Shown: in pieces, positions 10,338-18,751 of the stretch
Numbering within the stretch: position 1 is the stretch's first letter
Layout of the letters: each line of letters begins with the position of its first letter
Source of the DNA: Anaerohabitans sp964387285
Lineage (GTDB): Bacteria; Zhuqueibacterota; Zhuqueibacteria; Residuimicrobiales; Residuimicrobiaceae
Length of the DNA: 64,000 bases
NCBI GenBank assembly: GCA_964387285.1
Contig: CAYLWO010000012.1
Coordinates: forward strand, 1 to 64,000
Direction: 5' to 3'
Translations under genes and position numbers: made by a program
The notes under the pieces: generated by a model
What the model saw: the letters and a program-made list of their open reading frames with translations, nothing else
Told to the model about the DNA's origin: nothing
The model's database searches: none

Positions 10338-11485
10338 ACAATTGGAAAGAAATTAATTTTGGTAATTTTGCTTCTCTGCAGCGTGGCTATGATCTTCCAC
10401 AAAGATCTCGAAAACAAGGTTCGATTCCAGTTATCACTTCCACCGGTATAACTGATCTCCACTCAGAAGCAAGAGAACATGGGCCAGGTGTCATAACAGG
10501 CCGCTATGGCACTATCGGTGAAGTTTTCTTTATCAACGAGGATTATTGGCCTCACAATACCACATTGTTCGTTAAGGATTTCCATGGCAATGATCCACTA
10601 TTCGTTGCCTATCTGCTCCGCATAATCGACTTCCAATCTTATAGTGGCAAAAGCGGTGTTCCAGGAATAAACCGTAACGATATCCATTCGTTACTGGTTA
10701 AAATTCCATCTAGCGTAACCGAACAACGAGCCATCGCAGAAGCATTGAGCGATGTAGATGCGCTGATTGCCGCGCTGGATCAACTCATCGCCAAAAAACG
10801 CGACCTCAAACAAGCTGCCAAGCAACAACTGCTCACGCGTAAAACACGATTGCCGGGATTTAATGGAGAGTGGAAAACAAAGCGGTTTGATGACATTTTT
10901 CTAATAACTGCTGGTGGTGATTTTAAACCTTTATATTCATCACCTTTTCCTGACGAGAAATATTGTTACCCAATTTATTCAAATGCGATAACTGAAAAAG
11001 GATTGTACGGTTTTTGTTCTTATAATGATCACAATGAAGACTCTATTACGGTAACAGCAAGAGGAACATTAGGAGTAGCAAATTACCGAGATCATAAATA
11101 TACTGCTATTGGACGTGTCTTGGTTTTGATTCCAAAAGAATCAGTTGATGGTCGTTTTTTCGCTGAAATGATTAATAATAGAATCGTCTTTGCTGTTGAA
11201 AGTACTGGAGTTCCCCAGCTAACAGCACCACAAATTTCTAATTATTTAATACCAGTACCATCAAAAGAAGAACAACGCGCCATCGCCTCCCTCCTCTCGG
11301 ACATGGACGCCGAGATCGCCGCTCTGGAGCTTCGTCGCGACAAAACCCGCAACCTCAAACAAGCCATGATGCAAGACCTGCTCACCGGCCGCATCCGCCT
11401 CACCACCGGCAGGCGGGACGCCTGCGTTCCGGAACGCGGGCGTCCCGCCCGCAAAACATCTACGCCAAGGCAAAAATATGAATAA
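10328..11485 (+). CDS. hsdS: Type I restriction-modification specificity subunit S
   Basis: HsdS reads the bipartite target sequence through two target recognition domains (TRDs). The 385-residue protein shows two TRDs (about 1-130 and 180-320), each followed by the conserved helix signature: EQRAIAEALSDVDALIAALD and EEQRAIASLLSDMDAEIAAL. A GTG start at 10328 overlaps the end of hsdM. The second TRD is clearly richer in A+T than the flanking DNA, as expected for domains exchanged between lineages. The last 25 or so residues (GRRDACVPERGRPARK) are encoded by an inverted REP pair and are not part of the normal family end, which would be near LLTGRIRL. The extension looks acquired but in frame. 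Confidence 0.93.
   Translation: MPIDNWKEINFGNFASLQRGYDLPQRSRKQGSIPVITSTGITDLHSEAREHGPGVITGRYGTIGEVFFINEDYWPHNTTLFVKDFHGNDPLFVAYLLRIIDFQSYSGKSGVPGINRNDIHSLLVKIPSSVTEQRAIAEALSDVDALIAALDQLIAKKRDLKQAAKQQLLTRKTRLPGFNGEWKTKRFDDIFLITAGGDFKPLYSSPFPDEKYCYPIYSNAITEKGLYGFCSYNDHNEDSITVTARGTLGVANYRDHKYTAIGRVLVLIPKESVDGRFFAEMINNRIVFAVESTGVPQLTAPQISNYLIPVPSKEEQRAIASLLSDMDAEIAALELRRDKTRNLKQAMMQDLLTGRIRLTTGRRDACVPERGRPARKTSTPRQKYE
11409..11452. repeat. REP inverted pair inside the 3' end of hsdS
   Basis: Two 22-base REP arms meet head to head with no spacer (arms 11409-11430 and 11431-11452) and differ by only two mismatches when one is reverse complemented. The pair is read through in frame by hsdS and supplies most of its last 25 codons. 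It sits 26 bases before the start of the transposase gene. Confidence 0.9.
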
Positions 11486-12308
11486 TTCCCCAAATCCCTC
11501 CTGGCAGACCAGACGCCAAAATGCCGCCCAGACCGACGGCTGGCACTCGCGCGGCTACCTGCCCCATTACGACGTCGAAAATCTCAGACAATTCATCACC
11601 TTCCGTCTGGCGGATGCAATTCCGCTGGAGCAGATTGAAACCTGGAAACAGGAATTGCATTGGCGAGAAGATCTTTCGTCCGACAGTCCGGAAGCCATTG
11701 AACTGCGCAGAAGAGTGGAAAAATATGAAGACGCCGGACACGGCGAATGCCATTTAAAAGACGAACGCATCGCCAAACTGGTGCAGGATGCGCTTTTACA
11801 CTTTCATGAAATACGCTACCTGCTGTTGGCCTGGTGCATTATGCCCAATCATGTGCATGTGCTGATAAAAGCAAGCGGGCGAGACGCCCGCGTTCCGGCC
11901 GGGGAACAAAATGTAAAAAGCGGGCCAGACATCCCCGTTCAGGCAGAGAATCAAGATGTAAAAAACAAGCAAAACGCAGATGGTACGGATGGAATACGAA
12001 ATATGAAAAGCGGGCGGGATGCCCGCGTTCCGGCAAGGGATCCATCATTAACGCTGGAGGCTATTGTCCACTCCTGGAAATCATTCACTTCTCACCAGGC
12101 CAATAAAATTCTGCAACGGGAAGGGCAATTCTGGATGAACGACTATTTTGATCGCTTTATACGCAACGAACAACATTTCCACGACACGGTCAGCTACATT
12201 CACAACAATCCGGTTGACGTGGGACTGGCGTCAAAAGCGGAAGACTGGCCCTGGTCCAGCGCTAATCCTAATATAATCATCCCTGCCGTACAAGAAACGA
12301 ACCTATAA
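11478..12308 (+). CDS. REP-associated tyrosine transposase (RAYT, Y1/HUH family)
   Basis: RAYTs are single-copy HUH endonucleases that nick REP palindromes and are thought to spread them. The protein has MPNHVHVLIK with the HUH-type HVH at residues 125-127, and SWKSFTSHQANKIL, FWMNDYFDRFIR (catalytic Tyr likely Y223) and YIHNNPVDVGL, all family hallmarks. Between K131 and T192 lies a 60-residue insertion made of four 15-residue units encoded by REP-derived DNA, absent from RAYTs I know. The ATG overlaps the hsdS stop, so translation may be coupled to the restriction operon. Location between hsdS and hsdR shows insertion into the operon without obvious polarity damage. The HUH and Tyr residues are intact, so activity is possible. 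Confidence 0.92.
   Translation: MNNSPNPSWQTRRQNAAQTDGWHSRGYLPHYDVENLRQFITFRLADAIPLEQIETWKQELHWREDLSSDSPEAIELRRRVEKYEDAGHGECHLKDERIAKLVQDALLHFHEIRYLLLAWCIMPNHVHVLIKASGRDARVPAGEQNVKSGPDIPVQAENQDVKNKQNADGTDGIRNMKSGRDARVPARDPSLTLEAIVHSWKSFTSHQANKILQREGQFWMNDYFDRFIRNEQHFHDTVSYIHNNPVDVGLASKAEDWPWSSANPNIIIPAVQETNL
11875..12031. repeat. REP-derived 45-base tandem units inside the transposase gene
   Basis: Three REP palindromes, one degenerate, lie inside the RAYT coding sequence at 11875, 11920 and 12010. Spacing is in steps of 45 bases, so the encoded peptide repeats every 15 residues with starts KASGRDARVP, KSGPDIPVQ, KNKQNADG and KSGRDARVP. The reading frame stays open throughout. Confidence 0.85.
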
Positions 12309-12321
12309 AGCAACGGTAACC

Positions 12322-15300
12322 ATGAACGACATCGGAAAACCGGAACGCAGCACGCAAAACCGAATCATTGCCCTGTTCAAGAACGAACTCTTATATCGCT
12401 ATCTGGGCGACTGGACCGACCGGCCGAACAACAGCAATATCGAAGAATCCCTGCTCACTGCCTTTCTTGCTAAAAGCGGTTATAATCCGGCGCAGATCGC
12501 ACAGGCTCTTTACAAACTGGGCGCCGAAGCGCACAATCCCAACCGCAATCTTTATGACAACAACAAACAGGTCTACAGCCTGCTGCGCTACGGCGTTCCG
12601 GTCAAGACAGCGGCAGGTCAAATCACGGAAACAGTGCAACTCGTCAATTGGAAAAATCCGCAGCAAAACGATTTCAGCATTGCACAAGAGGTCACGCTCA
12701 AAGGTAACCATGAACGCCGGCCCGACATCGTCCTCTACCTCAACGGCATTGCCGTGGCGGTGTTGGAACTCAAAAACAGCTGCAAAGAGATCGGCGACGG
12801 CATCCGGCAGAACATTTCCAACCAGCAAGCGGAATTCAACGCCTGGTTTTTCAGCACCGTGCAATTTATCTTTGCCGGCAACGATTCGGAAGGGCTTAAA
12901 TACGGAACTGTCGGCACCGAAGAAAAATATTTTCTACGCTGGAAAGAGGACGAAACGGACGACCGCCGTTTCAAACTGGACAAATACCTGCTCAAAATGT
13001 GCGCCAAAGAGCGGTTGTTGGAAGTGATGCACGATTTTATTCTCTTTGACGCCGGCAGAAAAAAACTGCCGCGCGCGCACCAGTATTTCGGCATCAAGCA
13101 GGCGCAACAACACGTCAACAACTACCAGGGCGGCATCATCTGGCATACTCAGGGCAGCGGCAAGAGCATCGTCATGGTGCTGCTGGCAAAATGGATTCTG
13201 GAAAACAAGGCACAGGCCCGGGTGGTCATCATCACGGATCGCGATGAATTGGACAAACAGATCCAGGACGTATTCAGCGACGCCGGGGAAACGATCTATC
13301 GCACCAGCAGCGGTCGTGATTTAATGATGCAACTCGGACAGGCCAGGCCGCGCCTGCTTTGTTCGTTAGTACACAAGTTCGGCCGGCATGGTGTGGATGA
13401 TTTTGAAGCTTTTATTCAGGAATTAACCGCTCAACCGCCGCAAACCAAGGGCGAACTGTTCATTTTTGTAGACGAATGCCACCGCACGCAAAGCGGCAGG
13501 TTGCACCGCACCATGAAGGCGATTCTAAGCAATGCGGTTTTCATCGGCTTTACCGGCACGCCCTTGCTGAAACAGGACAAACAGACCAGCCGTGAGGTTT
13601 TCGGCGGCTATATTCATACCTACAAATTCAATGAAGCGGTCGAAGATCAGGTTGTGCTGGACCTCGTCTATGAAGCGCGCGACATCACGCAACGGTTGAG
13701 CAGCAGGGAAAAGATCGACGCCTGGTTCAATGCCACAACCAGAAAACTGAACGAATGGCAGAAAGCCGCGTTGCGCGAACAGTGGGGCACCATGCAGAAC
13801 GTGCTCAGTTCGCGCTCGCGCATGGAACGGGTGGTACAGGATATTGTTTACGATTTTTGCGTCAAGCCGCGGTTGAGCAGCGAACGCGGCAACGCCCTAC
13901 TGGTTGCCTCCAGCATTTATGATGCATGCAAGTATTTCGAGCTTTTCCAGAAAACCGCCTTTAAAGGCAAATGCGCCATCGTCACCTCTTATAATCCTGC
14001 AATCAAAGATATCACCACCGAAGATACCGGCGCCAATACAGAGACCGACAAGCAGTTCATTTTCAACCTATACACAGAACTGCTAAAAGGCATAGAGGCG
14101 CGGCCGGGCATGAGCAAAACCGAAACCTATGAAGAAAAAGTAAAAGAGCTTTTTAAAAGACAGCCGGACAACATGAAGCTGATGATTGTGGTGGATAAAC
14201 TGCTCACCGGTTTTGACGCACCCAGTTGCACCTATCTCTATATCGATAAAAGCATGCAGGACCATGGTTTGTTCCAGGCCATCTGTCGGCCCAATCGTCT
14301 CGACGGCGAAGACAAGGATTTCGGCTATATCGTGGATTACAAAGACCTTTTTAAAAAGGTCGAGAACGCCATGGCGGTTTATACTTCGGAACTGGATGAC
14401 AGCGCCGGCAGCGATGATTCGCAAATTCTGCTGCAGGAGCGGCTGGCCAGGGGCCGCGAGCGACTGGACAGCAGCCTTGAGGCCATCGCACTGTTGTGCG
14501 AGCCGGTGGCGCCGCCCAAAGGCGAACTGGAACATATTCATTACTTTTGCGGCAACGTCGAGATAACCGATGATCTCGCAGCGCATGAAACACAGCGCGT
14601 CGCCCTTTACAAAGCAACGGCAGCGCTGGTGCGCAGCTATGCCAACATCAGCGACGAGTTAGAGGGCGCGCAATACAGCAAAGCGCAAATCCTGCGCATC
14701 AAACAGGATGTGGATCGCTATGTAAAGCTGCGCGAGATCATACGCAAGGCGAGCGGCGAGACCATTGATCTCAAGGCTTATGAAGCCGACATGCGGCATC
14801 TTATCGATGTGTACATCGAAGCGGATGAACCGAAGAAAATATCGCCGTTCGACGATATGCCGTTATTGGAACTCATCGTCAAAACCGGCATCGCCGAGGC
14901 GATTAACAGTCAGTTGGGCGGATTAAAAGGAAATAAAGAAGCCATCGCTGAAACCATCGCCAATAACGTGCGCAGCAAGATCATCAAAGAGCACCTCAAC
15001 AATCCCGCCTTTTACGACCGCATGTCGAGATTGCTGGACGAGATCATAGCCGACCTGAAAGCCAGGCGGATCGAATACGCCGAGTATCTGAAAAAAATTG
15101 CCGAACTGGCCAAACAGGTGCAAAGCGGAAAAGCGGACGACGCTCCGGAAAAGCTAAAAACCCCCGGACAACGTGCGCTCTATGACAATCTCCTGGCACA
15201 ACCGGTGGACCGTGTGCGGGATCGGCTATCGCAGGAAAAAGCACTAGGGCTGTCCATGCAAATCGATGCCGCGGTTAAGCAGGTCAGGCCGGATGACTGG

Positions 15301-15414
15301 CGTGGAATCCATACCCGTGAAAACATTATCAAACAGGAGCTTTATAAAATTCTGCAGAACCCCGAACAAGTTGAACGGATATTCTTGATTATCAAGGAAC
15401 ATAAGGAATTTTGA
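12322..15414 (+). CDS. hsdR: Type I restriction endonuclease subunit R
   Basis: HsdR is the ATP-driven translocase and nuclease of the type I complex. The 1030-residue length is normal. The N-terminal nuclease domain has a PD-(D/E)xK site (D135 in RRPDIVLY, then E149-L-K151). The helicase motor has Walker A QGSGKS (residues 277-282), the DEAD-type box DECH (384-387), GFTGTPL, and LLTGFDAPSCTYLYIDK and the QAICRPNR arginine-finger region. The C-terminal third is helical and Lys/Glu-rich, as in family members that contact the methylase. It starts 13 bases after the transposase gene. No disrupting mutation was seen, so the system may be functional. Confidence 0.96.
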   Translation: MNDIGKPERSTQNRIIALFKNELLYRYLGDWTDRPNNSNIEESLLTAFLAKSGYNPAQIAQALYKLGAEAHNPNRNLYDNNKQVYSLLRYGVPVKTAAGQITETVQLVNWKNPQQNDFSIAQEVTLKGNHERRPDIVLYLNGIAVAVLELKNSCKEIGDGIRQNISNQQAEFNAWFFSTVQFIFAGNDSEGLKYGTVGTEEKYFLRWKEDETDDRRFKLDKYLLKMCAKERLLEVMHDFILFDAGRKKLPRAHQYFGIKQAQQHVNNYQGGIIWHTQGSGKSIVMVLLAKWILENKAQARVVIITDRDELDKQIQDVFSDAGETIYRTSSGRDLMMQLGQARPRLLCSLVHKFGRHGVDDFEAFIQELTAQPPQTKGELFIFVDECHRTQSGRLHRTMKAILSNAVFIGFTGTPLLKQDKQTSREVFGGYIHTYKFNEAVEDQVVLDLVYEARDITQRLSSREKIDAWFNATTRKLNEWQKAALREQWGTMQNVLSSRSRMERVVQDIVYDFCVKPRLSSERGNALLVASSIYDACKYFELFQKTAFKGKCAIVTSYNPAIKDITTEDTGANTETDKQFIFNLYTELLKGIEARPGMSKTETYEEKVKELFKRQPDNMKLMIVVDKLLTGFDAPSCTYLYIDKSMQDHGLFQAICRPNRLDGEDKDFGYIVDYKDLFKKVENAMAVYTSELDDSAGSDDSQILLQERLARGRERLDSSLEAIALLCEPVAPPKGELEHIHYFCGNVEITDDLAAHETQRVALYKATAALVRSYANISDELEGAQYSKAQILRIKQDVDRYVKLREIIRKASGETIDLKAYEADMRHLIDVYIEADEPKKISPFDDMPLLELIVKTGIAEAINSQLGGLKGNKEAIAETIANNVRSKIIKEHLNNPAFYDRMSRLLDEIIADLKARRIEYAEYLKKIAELAKQVQSGKADDAPEKLKTPGQRALYDNLLAQPVDRVRDRLSQEKALGLSMQIDAAVKQVRPDDWRGIHTRENIIKQELYKILQNPEQVERIFLIIKEHKEF

Positions 15415-16130
15415 TGAGCCAGACGATCGACCTGGCCGGCATTAAAGTGGATGTCGTGAAAAAAGACATTAAAAACATTCACCTGAGCGTGTATCCGCCT
15501 CATGGCCATGTACGGATATCAGCACCATTGCATATGAACCTCGATACGATTCGTGTTTTTGCCATTTCCAAATTGGCATGGATCAGGCAACAACAGAAAA
15601 AAATGCACGAGCAGGAACGCGAAACGCCGCGCGAATATATCGACCGGGAAAGTCATTATGTGTGGGGTAAGCGTTATTTGCTGAAATTGATAGCGCAGCC
15701 CAGAGCGCCGCAAGTCGAATTAAAACACAGCACAATGCTGTTGCGTGTGCGTCCGGCAACAGATGCGGTCAAAAAACAGATGGTAGTGGACGAATGGTAT
15801 CGGGAACAGATAAAAAAGACGGCGCCTGTGTTAATAGACAAATGGACAGCCGTGCTGGGCGTCAAGGTGGAAAAATTTTATGTGCGACGCATGAAAACCA
15901 AATGGGGAGGCTGTAATCCGCAAGCGCGCACCATCCGGATCAATTCCGATCTGGCTAAAAAACCGCGCGCCTGTCTGGAGTATATCATCGTCCATGAAAT
16001 GATGCATATGCTGGAGCCGACGCATAACCGGCGTTTTCAGGAATTGATGGATCGTTTCATGCCGCAATGGCGGCATTATCGGGATTTGCTGAATCGACTG
16101 CCGGTGCGGCATGAGAGGTGGCTGTATTAG
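15414..16130 (+). CDS. YgjP/DUF45-type M48-like metallopeptidase, co-encoded with the RM system
   Basis: The ATG at 15414 shares a base with the hsdR stop (TGATG), which favours it over a TTG three bases upstream. The 238-residue protein has the zinc-peptidase signature HEMMH at residues 194-198 within YIIVHEMMHMLEPTHNRRF, and MKTKWGGCNPQARTIRIN just upstream, both typical of the YgjP/DUF45 family. Homologues are often the last gene of type I restriction operons, but their substrate is unknown to me. They may process or regulate a subunit, which is inference. The tight coupling to hsdR supports expression with the restriction complex. Confidence 0.9.
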   Translation: MSQTIDLAGIKVDVVKKDIKNIHLSVYPPHGHVRISAPLHMNLDTIRVFAISKLAWIRQQQKKMHEQERETPREYIDRESHYVWGKRYLLKLIAQPRAPQVELKHSTMLLRVRPATDAVKKQMVVDEWYREQIKKTAPVLIDKWTAVLGVKVEKFYVRRMKTKWGGCNPQARTIRINSDLAKKPRACLEYIIVHEMMHMLEPTHNRRFQELMDRFMPQWRHYRDLLNRLPVRHERWLY

Positions 16131-16152
16131 GCGGGCTACAGACCTGACAAAA

Positions 16153-16175
16153 GCGGGCGAGGACGCCCGCGTTCC
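16153..16175. repeat. REP palindrome after the restriction operon
   Basis: A single REP copy (GCGGGCGAGGACGCCCGCGTTCC) lies 22 bases after the metallopeptidase stop. It has one extra base in the loop compared with other copies. It could act as a weak transcription end for the operon, but no T-run follows on the plus strand. Confidence 0.75.
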
Positions 16176-16238
16176 CAAAAGACAAAAAGCACTGGCCTCA
16201 ATAAATTTAATAAATTTCATACCACATCTTTAGGACCT

Positions 16239-18284
16239 ATGAAAAAGAAACAGCTTGCCAATAAAAAGCATCCTGACCGGCCAACAGCCGGCGTTCCCGG
16301 TGACCATGGGCCAATAAACCGATGGGCCATCGCCGTCATTGTTCTTTTTACCTTCCTGCTCTATTTCAACACCCTGACCAATGATTACGCCCTGGACGAC
16401 GGCACCGTGATCACGCAAAATCAATTCACCCAACAGGGCTGGAAAGGGATTGGCAAAATATTTTCCTATCACACCCTGGCCGGCGCCCATGGGCAGAATG
16501 CAGATTGGGTTGCCGGCGGCCGCTATCGTCCTCTCAGCGTGGCCACCTTTGCCCTGGAATGGCAGTTTTTCGGGAAAAATCCCGGCATGAGTCACTTTAT
16601 CAATGTGCTGTTGTACGCCCTCACCGGCGTCTTGCTGTTTTTATTGCTGCGCTTGATCCTGCGAGACGAAAAGTTGTACTTTACCGAATGGTATTGGACC
16701 CTGCCGTTCCTGACCACGCTCGTGTTTATTGCACATCCGACGCATACCGAAGTGGTGGCGAACATCAAGAGTCGTGATGAAATCCTCGGTTTGCTGGGTC
16801 TGCTGGGCGCCTCGTACTTGACATTTAAATATGTAGATGTGAAAAAAGCAAAATACCTGGGCTATGCAGCCATAATTTTATTTTTTGCGCTATTGGCCAA
16901 GGAAAACGCCATTGTCTGTGTCGTGTTGACGCCGCTCGGTCTTTATCTTTTTCGCCACGAAAAAATAAAATCCCTGTTAACGGTCACATCGGTTCTGACC
17001 ATCAGTGCCTTGGTCTATCTGCTGATCAGACAGAGTGTGGTCGGTCAGGCTGCCGGCGCCACAGACGAGCTGATGAACAATCCCTTTTTATATGCAACAA
17101 CAGCGCAACGCTACGCCACTGTTTTTTACACCATGTGGCGATACATTCTTTTGTTATTTTTCCCCCACCCCCTGACCTGGGATTATTATCCCTATCATGT
17201 GCCCTTGCTGGAATGGCATGACCTCAGGGTTATCTTTTCATTTTTGCTATTTTCCGGGGTAATCGCTTTTACCCTGTGGCAGTTGTATCGAAAAAAAGCC
17301 ATCGTCGCTTATAGCCTTTCATGGTATTTGATCTCCCTCTCCATCGTATCCAATTTCTTTTTTCAGATCGGCGTATTTATGAGCGAACGTTTTCTATACA
17401 CGCCCTCCCTGGGATTCGCTTTGCTTGTCGTTTTTATTGTGTTTGAAAAAATACCGGCCTATTGGGCAAAAAGTAATCGAATTTCGATCAGCACAATAAA
17501 AAAGTACTGCATCCTGTTCCTGCTGTTGCTGTTATCGGCCTATGCCATCCGGGTGATCACCCGCAATAAAGTTTGGCAGAACAATTACACCCTGTTTACT
17601 CATGACGTTGCCATATCGTCCAATAGCGCCAGGAGTTTGTGTACCGCGGGCGAGCAGTATCTGCTCAGAGCAATAGCGGAAAAAGATTCGACAAAGCAAA
17701 AAGCCTGGTATCGTCTGGCCAAACCGTTATTGCTCAAAGCGGTCACGATCCATCCCCGTTACACGTTTGCGTTGAATGATCTGGGCATTGTTTATATGCA
17801 ATACGATAAAAAACCGGATTCCGCCTTGCATTGCTTTATGCAGAATGCACGCAGAGAGCCTGGTGATCCCAGTGCTTTTAAAAACATGGCGATTCTTTTT
17901 GATCACTTTCCTGATCCTGATTTGAAATTTAAAACCTACCTTGATCTCTATAGCCTGACTCCCAATCGCTACGATATCCATTCAGAGTTGGGTGTGATGT
18001 ATTTGAATGTTCAACTCGACATCGATAAAGCCGAATTCCATCTAAAAAAAGCGCTGGCCATAAAACCCGGTCAATTCAGCGAGCTGGTCAATTTGGGCGT
18101 CCTCTATGACCGAAAAAACGATTTAACACAGGCTTTAAAATATTTTAAAGAGGCGGAAAAAATCAAACCCAACGACCGCGATAATTTGCACAACCTGGCG
18201 GTCATCTATTATAAAATGGGGGACAAAATTACCAGCGCGGTATATTTTCAAAAGGAAAAAGAGATGAAAATAAATCTCAATTGA
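16239..18284 (+). CDS. TMTC-like multi-pass membrane protein with TPR repeats
   Basis: The 681-residue protein has a short basic cytoplasmic N-terminus, then about ten hydrophobic segments (AIAVIVLFTFLLYF, LLLRLILRDE region, TLVFIAHPTHTEVV, LVYLLIR and so on) up to about residue 450, then TPRs to the C-terminus (YTFALNDLGIVYMQY, ELVNLGVLYDRKNDLTQAL, LHNLAVIYYKMGDKI). The N-terminal half carries NDYALDD, GGRYRPLSVATFALEW and AHPTHTEVV, which match the TMTC/DUF1736 group of GT-C-like proteins. Eukaryotic TMTCs are O-mannosyltransferases, but bacterial members are uncharacterised as far as I know. A glycosyltransferase role is an inference from fold class. It stands alone, downstream of the restriction operon. 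Confidence 0.75.
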   Translation: MKKKQLANKKHPDRPTAGVPGDHGPINRWAIAVIVLFTFLLYFNTLTNDYALDDGTVITQNQFTQQGWKGIGKIFSYHTLAGAHGQNADWVAGGRYRPLSVATFALEWQFFGKNPGMSHFINVLLYALTGVLLFLLLRLILRDEKLYFTEWYWTLPFLTTLVFIAHPTHTEVVANIKSRDEILGLLGLLGASYLTFKYVDVKKAKYLGYAAIILFFALLAKENAIVCVVLTPLGLYLFRHEKIKSLLTVTSVLTISALVYLLIRQSVVGQAAGATDELMNNPFLYATTAQRYATVFYTMWRYILLLFFPHPLTWDYYPYHVPLLEWHDLRVIFSFLLFSGVIAFTLWQLYRKKAIVAYSLSWYLISLSIVSNFFFQIGVFMSERFLYTPSLGFALLVVFIVFEKIPAYWAKSNRISISTIKKYCILFLLLLLSAYAIRVITRNKVWQNNYTLFTHDVAISSNSARSLCTAGEQYLLRAIAEKDSTKQKAWYRLAKPLLLKAVTIHPRYTFALNDLGIVYMQYDKKPDSALHCFMQNARREPGDPSAFKNMAILFDHFPDPDLKFKTYLDLYSLTPNRYDIHSELGVMYLNVQLDIDKAEFHLKKALAIKPGQFSELVNLGVLYDRKNDLTQALKYFKEAEKIKPNDRDNLHNLAVIYYKMGDKITSAVYFQKEKEMKINLN

Positions 18285-18313
18285 GCGAGTTGGGTTTGGC
18301 GGAAAGAGGGGGT

Positions 18314-18345
18314 AAAAAAAAAAGCGGGCGAGACGCCCGCGTTCC
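18314..18345 (-). terminator. REP palindrome with T10 run, placed as tmRNA terminator
   Basis: Read on the minus strand, the REP stem GCGGGCG-TCT-CGCCCGC (18340 down to 18324) is followed directly by ten T's (18323 down to 18314), the form of an intrinsic terminator. It begins 13 bases after the tmRNA 3' end. On the plus strand the same stem follows the TMTC-like gene but has no T-run. Confidence 0.75.
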
Positions 18346-18352
18346 GATGTTG

Positions 18353-18709
18353 TGGAGACGGTGGGAGTTGAACCCACGTCCGAGAAACCAGCCATAGCAG
18401 CATCTACATGTTTAGTCTTCTGCTTGCATCTCGATCGCCTCTGTCGCAGGGACCAGGCCAAGACGATCCAGCCTTGTAAGATTTCGCCGGTTGCGCCAAA
18501 GCATCACGACCGACTAGCCTGCTGCATCGATGTCCTTTTCCACCCCAGCGGGCGCAAACGGAAAGGACAAGGCCGCCTTAATTAGGCAGCCAGAGCATAC
18601 GCATAATTGTCTGCGTTTAATTGTTTTCCCAGATGATTTACGAGGTCACCGGGTTCCTCGACATGCCGCCACTACCACCATGTAACCCGTCGAAACCAAT
18701 TTCGTCCCC
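18353..18709 (-). ncRNA. ssrA: Transfer-messenger RNA (tmRNA)
   Basis: The 357-base RNA rescues stalled ribosomes. The 5' end GGGGACG pairs with CGTCTCC at the 3' end to form the acceptor stem, followed by discriminator A, and the T-arm GGGTTCAACTCCC is intact. GTTTCGACGGG, the conserved sequence after the acceptor stem, is present. The tag reading frame ends GCA GAC AAT TAT GCG TAT, then codons for ALAA and TAA at 18582, giving ADNYAYALAA (codons at 18585-18614). The exact resume codon (the GCA or the preceding AAC) is not certain. The full CCA is not encoded (A then C-A follows the stem), so it must be added. Weak coding frames across this region are shadows. Confidence 0.95.
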
Positions 18710-18717
18710 ATGGGGGT

Positions 18718-18723
18718 AATATA
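18718..18723 (-). promoter_or_regulatory. Candidate -10 box for ssrA
   Basis: Read on the minus strand, TATATT ends eight bases before the mature 5' G of tmRNA at 18709, a suitable -10 spacing. A good -35 is not obvious (TTTTTAC lies about 18 bases upstream). A TATAAT also occurs slightly further upstream. The assignment rests mostly on position. Confidence 0.35.
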
Positions 18724-18751
18724 AAATACGTACATTATAACGTAAAAACAA

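Noticed and set aside
11242..11493. Reverse-strand proteins across REP sequences in hsdS
   Set aside because: Palindromic, GC-rich DNA opens frames on both strands. The hsdS frame is clearly the coding one.
7628..12031. Possible CRISPR array because of repeated palindromes
   Set aside because: Copies are irregularly spaced, in both orientations and inside genes, and no cas genes are present. They fit REP elements.
18352..18585. Frames on both strands across 18135-18585 as proteins
   Set aside because: They overlap the tmRNA and have no family features.
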